A model generated the notes under the pieces. That model was not told the DNA's origin. It saw only the letters and a list, made by a program, of their open reading frames with translations, and did no database searches. From Carnegiea gigantea (lineage: Eukaryota > Streptophyta > Magnoliopsida > Caryophyllales > Cactaceae): DNA of 64,000 bases. Location of the stretch: contig JAKOGI010000007.1 of NCBI GenBank assembly GCA_029747015.1, positions 1,818,001 through 1,882,000 on the forward strand, written 5' to 3'. The position numbers and the translations under genes are program-made. Below, piece after piece: positions 12,335 through 22,908 of the stretch (position 1 is its first letter; each line of letters opens with the position of its first letter).

Positions 12335-13900
12335 ATGTCGGCTCTCCGACTTGGCTTCATCATGGCCGAATTGGAAAGATTGCCACTGCTGAATCGAAGA
12401 AGTTGCCGCTATCGAATCGAAGGCTATCTGACTAGGCCGCGTTATAGCCAAATCAGAGAGGTCGCCGTGCTCGAATAGCAGACATCGTCGCAGCCGAATC
12501 AAAAGCTCTTTGACCAGGCTTTCTCGTGGTCGCCGCTGCCGAATAGAAGACATCGCCATAGCCGAATTGAATGCTCCCTCACTTGGCCTCATCATACGTC
12601 GAATCGGAGAGATCACCACAACTGAATAGAAGACAACGCCACGGCCAAATGGAAGACTCTCCAACTTGGCCTCATGGTGGGTGAATGGGAGAGGTTGCCA
12701 CGGCTAAATTGAAGGGTCTCAGATATGGCCTTATCGTGGGCGAATGAGAGAGGTCGCCGCGGTTGAATAGAAGACATCACTACGGCCGAATGGAAGACTC
12801 TCGGAATTGGCTTCATCGTGGCCGAATGGGAGAGGTCGTCATGGCTGAATGGAAGATATCGTTGCAGCTGAATGGAAGATATCGTCGCGGCAGAATGGAA
12901 GACTCTCCGACTTGCCCTCATTATGTCCGAATAGGAGAGGTCGTTGCAGCCAAATGGAAGACTCTCCAACTTGGCCTGATCATGGCCAAATGGGAGAGAT
13001 TACCATGGCCGAATAGAAGAGGTTGTCATGATCGAATGGAACACTTTCCGACTTTGCCTCATCGTGGCCAAATGGGAGATGTTGCTGCTGTCGAATGGAA
13101 GACATTGCCATGGCCGAATGAAGGCTCTCCGACTTGGGCTTATCGCAGCCGAACGGAAAGGTTGCCACAGCCAAATGGAAAACATCATCACTGTCGAATG
13201 GAAGGCTCTCCGACTTGGCCTTATCGTGGCCGAATGGGGGAGGTCGCGGCGGCCAAAGTGAAGACGTCGTGACAGCCAAATGGAAAACTCTTCGACTTGG
13301 CCTCATTGTGGCCGAATGGGGAGAGGTTGTCGCTGCCGAATAGAAGACATCGCAGCAGCCGAATCAAAGGCTCTCTGACTTGGCCTCATCGTCGGCCAAT
13401 GGGAGAGGTCACCGCAGTCGAATGGAAAACATCATCGTGGTCGAATGGAAGACTCTCCGACTGGGCTTCATCGTGGGTGAGCAGGAGAGGTCATCATGGT
13501 CGAATAGAAGACTCTTCAACATGGCCTCATCATAGCCAAATGGAGAGATCTTCGCGGCCGAATGGAAGGCATCGTCGCGACCGAATGAAAAACTTCCTGA
13601 CTTGGCTTTGTCATAGTCGAATGGGAGAGGTCGCCATAGTTGAATGGAAGACATCGCCATGGCCGAATAGACGACTCCCCGATTTGGCCTCATCGTAGCC
13701 AAATGGAAGAGGCCACCGTGGCCGAATGGAAGATATCACCGCAACCGAATCGAAAACTCTCTAACTTGGCTTTATCATAGCCGAATGGAAGAGGTTTGAA
13801 AGACATAGTCACGGCCAAATTGAAGGGTATCCGACTTAGCCTCGTCATGACCGAATCGAAGAGCGCCGTGAATAGAAGGCTCTTTGACTCAGTCTCATCG
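12335..13900. repeat. Minisatellite, about 80-bp higher-order unit, about 20 copies
   Basis: The phrase ctccgacttggcctcat and variants recurs some 20 times, mostly 57-86 bp apart. Within each unit the shorter phrase gccgaatggaaga/gccgaatgggaga recurs two or three times. One or two copies of this motif occur singly in every 1.44-kb array segment (for example 500-590), so the minisatellite grew from a sequence already present in the family. Open frames on both strands here are by-products of the repeat and are not called as genes. Confidence 0.85.
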
Positions 13901-14164
13901 TGACCAAATTGGAGAAGGCCTACTCTGGTACCCATTATGGCCGGACGGAGAAACTGAATGGGTAGCCCCTTGCAGTTCATTGTTGCCGAATAGAAGAGCC
14001 AAGTGAAATAATCATTTTCTAATGGCTCGCCTGAGGCCGTTGCCCTTATCATCATAGAGGGAGTCACGACAACCTAAGCGTGTATTATTTGCATGCCCAC
14101 TCCTTAGCCCTTAGGGGCTAAAGGAATGGTGGATAAAAGATTAAGTTACATTCGTATGATGAGT

Positions 14165-14990
14165 CTGCATATCAACTGAACGAGTTGATTCTTGCATCAG
14201 TGTATCTTTCAACCACACCTTTTGTGTTTAATTAAACCCCTTCTGTAAGAGAGTATGACGAGTTCGGTAACAAGACCAATATCTTATCGTTTCCAATGCC
14301 TATCACGATATTCATGGGATAAATCTACCCATCAGCCGGCGTAATTAATCCTTGCATCAGCATATCATTGAAGCCAACTATCGCACTTGGTTAAATCCCT
14401 CCTCAAGGGGGTAGGACGAGTTCGGTTGCAAGGCTGATGTCCTATTGTAACATTCATTGGATAAGTTCGGACAACAGCCGAATGAACTGATCCTTGCATC
14501 AGCATATCATTTAACCAAACTGCCACGCTTGGTTAGACCCTTCTTAAGGGGTTAGGACGAGTTTGGTTGCAAGGCCATCATCCTATCATTCCCAGTGCCT
14601 ATCATGGCATTCATGGGATAATTTTGGACACCAACCGAACGAGTTGACCCTTGCATCAGCATATTGTTTAACCAAACTATCGCGCTTGGTTAGACACCTT
14701 GCTTGAGGGGGTGGGACGAGTTCAGTTGCAAGACCAACATCTTATCGTTCCCATTGCCTATCGGGACATTCATGAGATAAGTCCAGACACCAACCGAATG
14801 AGCCGACCCTTGCATCAGCATATCATTTTACCAAACTATTGTACTTGGTTAGACCCTCGCTTATGGGGGTAGGACAAGTTTAGATGCAAGTCGACATCTT
14901 ATCGTTTCAATTGCCTATCACAGCATTTATGGGCTAAGTTTGGATACCAGTTGAATAAGCTAGTCCTTGCATCAACGTACCTCACCATTT
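14165..14990. repeat. Tandem repeat of about 158 bp, five to six copies
   Basis: The block beginning ccttgcatcagcatatc recurs near 14190, 14351, 14493, 14650, 14811 and 14967 (steps of about 142-161 bp). Each unit also carries cgcttggttagaccc, a ggggtaggacgagttcggt variant and catgggataa. It lies between the protease remnant and the minisatellite of the same element. Confidence 0.8.
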
Positions 14991-15150
14991 GGGCTTGTTG
15001 TTAAGTTTGATTGTTTCGTTGGACTATTTTCTCACGCTAAGCCCTTACGCCTCCAAACTTGATGACAATAGACTTTAGTCAGATTCGAGGAAACGAACAT
15101 TCATAGATGATAAAATTGGGGGCCTGCCGAACATAAAAGATGCCTTTCTT

Positions 15151-15749
15151 TTATGCAAACACACAACCACCTTCTATCCGACCTTGTTTGGTCAAGACAT
15201 CTCGCCTATGGGGGTTTCCGTTCCTTCCCAAGGATTTCAAACTTATATAATAGCATTCCCTTATGATCATTTGGGCTCCGTGGAATTTTCCCACTTTTCC
15301 ACCATCCAATTCAAACTGAATGAGTGAGAGGTAAGGTGCCATCGCGGCTTTGATGACATTAAGGATCGGTCGTCCCAAGATAACATTGTATGCCATAGGG
15401 ATGTCCACCACCAGAAAGTTCGTTTCTAGGGTTCTTGGGTTGTCCTTGTTGCCACTCTGACAGGTAGTCTTTTGGTTCAAAGGGGATATGTGGCTTGACC
15501 CCCGAACCCCACAATAAGAGTCTCAACAGTTTTCAAATCTTTTTTGTTGTATTGTAACTTCTTGGGGCATTCAAGAGTGATGATATCAACAAAACTTCCA
15601 ATGTCCACAAGTACTCGGCGAACCATGGCGATCGCTACCTTGAGCTGTATCACCAAGGCATCATTCTGAGGGGTTTGCAAGGGACGCATATCCTCCGAAC
15701 TAAATGTCATGGTTGGTCCGACGAGCGGTTTCAACTCTCTAGCTGCCAT
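15151..15749 (-). pseudogene. Ty3/gypsy aspartic protease remnant
   Basis: Two overlapping stretches (15749-15477 and 15480-15151) give a retropepsin-like sequence. The active-site region reads VDIGSFVDII, where a functional enzyme would have D-S/T-G; the second landmark is YNVILGRPILN. The altered active site and the frame break mean it is not functional. The sequence stops being coding at 15151, where reverse transcriptase should follow. Confidence 0.75.
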
Positions 15750-15904
15750 GACCTAGCTGAGCTTTCGAATCTGAGCTTTTCAATATCCTGCATTCAACTC
15801 CCTATCATCAATCCCTTTGATATGGTTGCTATAATCTCCGTGTTGCGGTCAGCATCATTATCTTTTTTACCTTGCGGGTTAGGGCGATTACGATCCCTAC
15901 CCTC

Positions 15905-17317
15905 TCATCTTCTCAAGAAGCGGTTGAGTTGTCCTTCATCGGCTAACTCGTGAAGGGGTCTCTTGAGTTCGCGACACTCAGACATAGTGTGCCCATAATC
16001 CTCATAATACTCACAATACTTATTCTTGTTTTTGAACTTTGCCGGTGTCTCAATGGGCCTTGGGCGCCTTAGCATGGGGTTGCCCTTAATCTCCATGAGA
16101 ATGTCCGAGGAGTGGTGTTGAAATGCCCGACTCTTTCTTCATCCTTCTTAGAACTCATGTGCACCTGAAGACCCTTATCCTCTCCTCCTCTCTTCGTATT
16201 CTCTGGTTGGACAAAGTTATCTCCAGCACATATATCTGTAGCTTGTATGAAATCTTGGACCCTCCTTAGGGCTTCTGCTAATGTCATCACCTTGCTCTCA
16301 GCAAGGGAAAACTTAAATCTTCCGGGGAGCAACCCATTAAGAAAAGCCGTATACGCCATCCCATCTTGTAAGTCCGGGATTAGGATGATTTCACGGTTGA
16401 ACCTAATCGCGTAGTCCTTCAAGTCTTCTCCTCTAGCTTATCGAATCTTAACAAGATAAATGCTAGTCCTCCGCTCTCTTTTGCTCACTATAAAGTGAGC
16501 ACTGAATAGCCAACTGGAGAAATGAGGTAATGCTCCCATCACGGAGTCTATTGAACTATTTCTGTGCAATTCCTTTCAATGTGGTCATCGACATCCTGGA
16601 CATGCATCTATGCCTTATTGACATCCATATGATCGTTAGGGCCGGTAGTTCCGTCGAATGAATCGATTGGCAGCATCGTGACCTTCTTGGGGCGCGACGC
16701 CTCCATAATTGCCCTACTGAAGGGTGTTAAGAAAGAGGGCAAGCGTACTTTCTCCGATGAGCCCCTAATTCGAAGCGTAGGTGGCCCTGGATGGCCTAGC
16801 TTCATGATCAAAGGCACTGGCCGTTTGGAGGGGTGATGGGTGCTTCGGGGTACCCGAGTCCCTGTCAGGGTCCTTCTCACAGACTTAAATGGCAATAAAA
16901 TTCTCTCCTCAGAGCCTCCTGTTTCTGAGTAACGAGGGTGAGCGAATTCCTATTGTTCCTCGTATTATTCAACTCCCTGACCCTTGGATGCGCAGGGAGT
17001 TGTGACGGTATGAGAGCGAGCAACGCTATTTTGAGCTTCTCGCAGGGCCTATTTAGCTTTGATAATTCTCCTGGCATCCCGGCCTTGCAAGGCTTTTGCA
17101 TTCCTCTGAGGGTGTCAGCTCCGAACTTGATGGTATGGAGGGGTGTATCCTGGTGTTGGCTCATATAATCATATTCGAACCCCCAGATAGGTTCAAGCTG
17201 ATGCTCAGTTGCCTTCATCTTCTCGCACACCACACGGATCACTGTCTTTTGGACTTGCCTTAGCGCCTTCCCCAACTGTTCCATTGTGACGGACTGCTGA
17301 GAGGAGGGGCGATCCAC
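15905..17317 (-). pseudogene. Ty3/gypsy gag remnant
   Basis: Gag pieces lie in successive frames: 17317-16877 (N-terminal region), 16895-16608, 16422-16069 (core, with FLNGLLPGRF and AEALRRVQDFIQA, typical of the retrotransposon gag domain), and 16096-15905 (zinc-knuckle region). The knuckle reads CEYYEDYGHTMSEC; the usual first CxxC pair is spoiled. Several frameshifts separate the pieces. Confidence 0.75.
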
Positions 17318-17435
17318 CGAATTCTCTCCAGTGCTTTATGTCGGTGAGGCACCATGCCCCCTGGGAGGTATTCTGCTGCCGCACGCTTACCTTTGTCTCG
17401 CTACTTTGATGCTTTCGATCGAATGTCAATCAACT

Positions 17436-17466
17436 TGCCGATGCGTCCCCACAGATGGTGTCGTTC
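17436..17466 (-). other. Primer-binding-site region of the gypsy element
   Basis: Immediately after LTR H in element sense is GAACGACACCATCTGTGGGG. This is a worn form of the TGGCGCCGTCTGTGGGG phrase that follows the 5' LTR in many plant gypsy elements. The array segments have a different phrase here (TGGTGTAAGTCGTTC). Confidence 0.5.
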
Positions 17467-17931
17467 TATTTCGGTTTGAAACTTACTTGAGGGGTGGTGA
17501 CGCCCGGACTTAAGTGTGGCTGACGTGTTAATCGATCGACTGCACTGATGTGTTCTTCTCCAATAACCTGCATGAAGGTTCACCATGCGTGTTTATCCCA
17601 AGGAAGATCCCTTCGATGCTCAAGTCAGACTCAAAAAGAATTTGAGAAATAAATTCAAAGAGCAAAGAGCACAGAGAGAGAGAGAGAGTATCGAGTTTGT
17701 CCAAAGTAAAAAGTAAAAAGTGAGAGCCTGAAGTCCCCACAAATAGGGAAAGTTAGGGTATTTATAGCCTTGAGGTTGGCCATCAAAAGTAGGAGGGCAA
17801 TTTCTCCATTTAAGAAGCCAAATTATCGTGATACCCCTCCAACCTTCTTCCAACTTCCTTGTGGTCAACTATGACTTGGTCAGCGTTATATGTCGTCTTC
17901 CCGTTGGACGTGTTATTAAATATCTCAATCA
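17467..17931 (-). repeat. LTR H, outer 5' LTR (element sense)
   Basis: Copy of about 465 bp. In element sense it starts at 17931 with TGATTGAGATATTTAA and ends at 17467. Beyond 17931 the sequence is unrelated to the array, so this is the outer border; the next five bases (acgag, 17932-17936) would be one copy of the target-site duplication. Its partner lies left of the window. Confidence 0.8.
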
Positions 17932-18651
17932 ACGAGGAATATGATTGTAACAAATTCCAACCATTCACCATTGTTGCCTACAACCTGTTAAACAAATTAA
18001 CCCTCGTCCTTTTCCTTAACCATCCCTCATTGTCTCTTTTCCATATTCTATCCATAATTGCGGCTTTTGAGTTTTCACCCTCTCTCTGATCTGACCAGTT
18101 CAATTGAGGTTCGTTCACCCATCACCTGGCTATCATCATTGGAGATTGTAGCCACCAGAGAATTGCCGCTACCTACTTGTACCATCAGCTGATTTATTCA
18201 CGCCATTAATCACCAGACGATGAAAATACGCCATTGGCCACGCACTACAAGATAACCCAAATTACTGATCCTTAAAAAAATAATAATCATGCAACACCAA
18301 ATCCCATAAGATCACAGAAGACTCTAGAAATTAATAATCAATGTCCATAGATCAAAATAATCAATACCCATATACAAATCGATCACAAAGACCCGGAAAG
18401 TGAAAAAAGATGTTCCATTGAGTTTGGGATCTGGCTGATAGTTGAACTTCTAATGACAGAGGTTAGGAAAAGAGGGGGGAGAACGGAGAATGCATGGTTC
18501 AAAAATATGCCATAACTAGACAGAGACATGAGCAATTGTAGTTCTTCAACTTGTAAAGGTACTGGTTGACAATTGGACATTTCTTTTCCCCCAAACTTTT
18601 AGGTTTATGAAGCTGTGAAATTTCTCATATATAGCTTGAACTTGAAGGATC
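17932..18651. other. Unique sequence between the LTR array and the LINE
   Basis: No gene, RNA gene or known repeat is visible. Open stretches are short and low in coding character. Confidence 0.5.
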
Positions 18652-18664
18652 TCTATGTAAAAGA

Positions 18665-20275
18665 TACAACAACAACAACTCCCAGTGTGGGTCCCGCTTT
18701 CGCGGGGTCTGGGGAGATCCAGTTGTAGGCAACCTTACCTCTACCGGCATTACTACCCGTAGAGAGGCCGATTCCAAGAGACCCACGAAAAGAGTTTTGT
18801 GAAAATATTTTATAAACGAAAGCTTTTGCGAAAACATTTACTATGAAAACATTTGAAGAAAGAAAGATACGATAGAAAGGATACCCGAGATACATAAATG
18901 ATAAATATAATAACAATTACTGAAACTATGAAATAAAAGGACAAAGTAATGGAGGAAGGCCACATACTTGGTCGTCCAAGGTAGGCAGACGAGAAACTCT
19001 TCTCGGAAGACAGTGCCACTTGCATACAAACACTACAACACGAAAAAACCACACTACGGGTTCGAGACGCCACGATCTACGGTTTTAGTCCTATCCCGCC
19101 ACAACTTCCTATCCTGAGCCATGTCCTCCGTCAAACCAACAACTTTCAGATCCTCTCTAATCACCTCGTCCAGGCTCTTCTTGGGTCTTCCCCTCCCTCT
19201 CCTGCCTTCGGAGATGTTGATTCTCTCACATCTTCTCATGGGAGCGTCCACGCTCCTCCTCTTCACATGACCAAACCATTGGAGTCGTGATTCTCTCAAC
19301 TTATCGTCGATGGGAGCTACTCCAACAAAGTCCCTGATAACTCCATTCCTAATTCTGTGTATCCTCGAGTAACCACACATCCACCTTAACATCCTCATCT
19401 CAGCTACCATTAATCTTTGGACTTGCGTCTTTTTGAGGGGCCAACATTCCAATCCATAAAGAACGGCCGGCCTAACTACCATGCGATAGACTTTGTCTTT
19501 CAATCCATATGGCACCCTCTTATCACACAGCACACCTGAGGAATACTTCCATTTTTGCTAGCCTACTTTTATGCGATGATTTATATCTTCGTCAATATCC
19601 CTATTTTGTTGAATGATCGAGCCTAGATACTTAAACTTATCGACTTTAGGTATCGACTTTTCATCCAGAGTGACTTCTCCTCTCGCATCTACCCTGCCAC
19701 TGAAACAACAATGAAGGTACTCCGTCTTCGATCTACTCACTATAAAACCTCTAGATTCCAGAGAGTGCCTCAAGCGCTCCAACTTGTCATTAACTCCTTA
19801 TCTGGTCTCATCGATAAGAACAATGTCATCTGCAAAAAGCATAGTCCAAGGTAGCTCGTCCTGAATCCCTCTCGTGAGTTCATCTATAGCTAGAGTGAAA
19901 AGAAAACGGCTCAATGCGAAACCCTGATGCAGGCCCATACCAACGAAGAAGTCATTTGTGACCCCTTCTGGCGTCCTAACACTCGTCCTACCTCCCGCAT
20001 ACATATCCTTAATAATTTGAATGTACCAGGGTAGCACTCCTTTCTTCTCCAGGCATCTCCACACGCGGGGCTCTATCATAAGTTTTCTCCAGATCAATGA
20101 ATACCATGTGGAGATCCACTTTTCTATCTCTATACATGCCCATAAGTTTTCGAAGGAGGCAGATCGCCTCTATGGTCGACCTGTCTGGCGTAAAACCAAA
20201 TTGGTTTTTTGAAATTGAAACATCCTTCCGCAACCTTCTCTCAATCACCCTTTCCCATAACTTCATAGTGTGACT
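18665..20275 (-). mobile_element. 5'-truncated LINE, RTE-like
   Basis: It is bounded by a perfect 13-bp direct repeat, tctatgtaaaaga, at 18652-18664 and 20276-20288. On the minus strand the element ends in a TTGTTGTTGTTGTA tail, as plant RTE LINEs do instead of poly(A). Upstream lies a reverse transcriptase remnant. Length is 1.6 kb against 3 kb or more for a full copy, so this is the usual 5' truncation from target-primed integration. Confidence 0.88.
19054..20275 (-). pseudogene. LINE reverse transcriptase, C-terminal part, frameshifted
   Basis: Pieces in order on the minus strand: 20275-20009 (NQFGFTPDRSTIEAI, palm/fingers), 20097-19798 (LFADDIVLI, the catalytic FADD box), 19782-19558 (KFKYLGSIIQ) and 19533-19054 (AVLYGLECWPL, then LQWFGHVKRR and the basic GRRGRGRPKKS tail). 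All are landmarks of plant LINE reverse transcriptase and its C-terminal region. Frame breaks near 20050, at about 19797 and at 19540 make it non-functional. Confidence 0.85.
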
Positions 20276-20288
20276 TCTATGTAAAAGA

Positions 20289-22740
20289 CAATGAGTTTGA
20301 ATTGGGAGGCTTTGTGTATAAATGATTTGGTGAGGCAAAATGCATGTTTTGAAATTTCCCGAGAAATCTTCAAACCATTTTTAAAAAACCTAAGTAAGAG
20401 TTTAGATAGAAACAAAGTGAAATTTTTTTTGATGGAGATGCAAGTGAAGTAGAAGGACTACGACTATGAGTCAGTATTCAAATGAATGTTCTTTATGAGA
20501 ACAGAGACGCATGTTGAAGACGGAATGTTAGGTAATTGAGTTACATTAATGGTTGACCTGATTTTCATATCTTACAAATTTTATATAAAAAACTCAATTT
20601 AAATTAAAATAAAAAAGAAAGGAGAGCCGAGAGGGAATATAGGGATAATTGTCGGTAACTGATTACCTACTGTAGGAGGTAACTCATTACATCATAAAGG
20701 GTTGAGATTCATTTATCAACAATCAAGGGCTAATATCAAATTTAATCATGGTAATTGAAAAAAGTTGATTATCATAGAATCTTTTATTGTTGTTATCTCT
20801 AATTAAAAAAATTCCTATTAATTATATGATTAGCATCATTTATTAATAGCAATAACATAGACGGCTTGCATCAACTTTACAATGCCCTAATACATTTCGA
20901 CCACCTTACATCATGTTCTAATGTAATTGTATCAACTCACTTTACGGGCATGTTCGGGAAGAAGGTGTGGCTATTCTTTGTAGTCTTGTGGCTATTCCTC
21001 CCTACTCCATTTCATTTCTTCTTATTCCATATCCGTAATTTATTTATTTGAAAAATAGGCCCCAACTCCTAAGCTGCTAACAACAATGACTTTTTTCCCA
21101 CTTAGCCAGGAATGAGTTTGCTTTTCAGTTTTCTGGAGGACTACGTCATGAACGAGATTCATGATGCTGCTCCATCAATTAGCATCCAGTTGTTCCATAT
21201 AGATATAAAAAAAGGTGCTATCTTTGTGCGTGAAATTGAAGGGAATAAATGAACCGACAATTCATCTAGCAACATGAAGCCGTTGTTATTGCCCACCGAT
21301 ACTACCTTTCAGTGTTGGCTAGGATTAGGGCCAGTTAAAAAGTTCATATTTATCTAAAATTTGTAAAATTTGTCATATCAAATATGTATATGGGTGTTGA
21401 AAATGAAAAAAATCAGATGTGGAATGGATATTGTTAAAACGAGTATATGTATGTATATAGATATGAGTACAGGTTTCACCCGTCAAATACTTATTTTAAC
21501 AATACCCCCATATCCACCACATATAAATCCATACTCGTTTATCTAAAATTTCAATTTGTTGCTTGGATTTGGACACTTTGTTAGTTGCTTTGAGTTGTGT
21601 TAGGTGAGATATTTTATTAGATACTATAACTGTAAAGTGTTATATCTAGATTTGAAAACTTTTAGTTGAACTCAGTGTGATGTGATATTTTGTTGGAAGT
21701 TTGGTGCTAATGTATGACTTTGTTATTTGATGTTGGATATAATAACAAAATGAGTTTAATTTTTTCTGGCCTATGCACATACCCGCTGTACCTAATGGAT
21801 ATGAGCGTGAGTATGAATATTAATTTTGAAAATTGATACAAATGAGAATATGGTTATAAACTCACCCTAAGCCTTCGGTAAAATAGTAAGCGAAGCAACC
21901 TTCTACTATAATTAAGAAACGATAACATATCAATGATCTATCATATATTGTATTAATAATATAAAAAGTGAGTTAAACATATACTTCATAGAAACAGCGC
22001 AGTTGTTTACTTATACATATTACAACGAATATCTAATAGAAAGTATATATTTGAAAAAAGGGCAACAAACCAGCAATACCTCATGAAGAACGCTGGGGGG
22101 GGGGGGGCATGGTGCATCTTACGAAAGCACAAATGACAAGATGAAAAAATACACAAAAAAATAAGACCGTGATGGGAATTTCACCAACCAAGTCGCAATC
22201 CCTGCGCATGGTTCAGCAAATCTACTGCTAGCGGTCCACCGCAACAGGTGGTGATTCACTGATTGCAAATTCGTCGGTGGATCGAGTAATAAGAATGACA
22301 TCTCTCCTGGTATTGCAATAATTATACCAAGAAGAACCCTAAAAAAAGAAAAGAAAATTGTTTAGTGGGTGTAGGTGGTGGCGGCCTTAAATTCTTGTCA
22401 CCAGCAGAAGTAGCCCACGCACAGTTTAATGCCCACATCTCCTTTATATATCTTTCCTGCCTTTCTGTACTCTATAGGTTGTCAAGAAAACAGACCAGGT
22501 TGTGTTAAGCAAGGAAAAAAGGATAGAACCTCTGACAAAGACCCCTCATTTATGAAGTCATTTACTCAAATTCCCCCATTCCAGCTGTTCTTTAGCTCAC
22601 AAGTGCAAGTTTCAGGGTCACGTGTGAACTTGGTCTGTGAATTGAAAGTACCCATCTTTGACTCTCCTCCTTTAATGGCGGATTTTGCTCTTTCTCTTCT
22701 GTAAGTGCTTTAAAGAGAGAGGAGAAGGGGACATATTAGT
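20289..22740. other. Intergenic, AT-rich, upstream of the O-fucosyltransferase gene
   Basis: No gene is seen. The block 21300-21860 is rich in ggatatg/gagtatg phrases, resembling worn ends of DNA transposons, but borders are not clear. A 13-base G run is at 22095-22107. A TATA-like tttatatat at 22442-22450 may belong to the promoter of the downstream gene. Confidence 0.4.
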
Positions 22741-22900
22741 GGGTTTTTTGAGACTAGGGTTCTTCAGTGTTTGTGGGCATTGCTGGAATTGGAGTTTCAC
22801 CAGTTTGCAAGCTTGGGTTTTTGAGACGAGGGTTCTTTAATGTCTGTGGGAATTGTTGGAAGTTCGTTTCACTAATTTGCAAGTTGGGTTTTTTTTGGGT
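22741..22900 (+). repeat. Imperfect 75-bp tandem duplication in the 5' leader
   Basis: The phrase gggtttttt-gaga, gggttcttyartgt, gtgggmattg, caagyttg recurs at 22741 and 22815, ending directly before the start codon of the O-fucosyltransferase-family gene. Confidence 0.7.
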
Positions 22901-22908
22901 TTCTCCAA

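Larger units (their letters stand above)
11726..17931 (-). mobile_element. Decayed Ty3/gypsy retrotransposon with gag-protease, no reverse transcriptase or integrase
   Basis: In minus-strand order: LTR H, a primer-site region, gag (17317-15905), aspartic protease (15749-15151), a 158-bp tandem repeat, an 80-bp minisatellite, and LTR G. The wording of the protease end (YNVILGRPILN) and the tandem repeats before the 3' LTR resemble the Tat lineage of plant Ty3/gypsy elements. Reverse transcriptase, RNase H and integrase are absent, so the element is non-autonomous. Frames are broken, so it is not active now. It forms the first unit, in element sense, of the LTR array to its left. Confidence 0.75.

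Noticed and set aside
12320..14067. Overlapping open frames of 60-170 residues on both strands
   Set aside because: They follow from the ~80-bp minisatellite, exist in several frames at once and have no conserved protein character.
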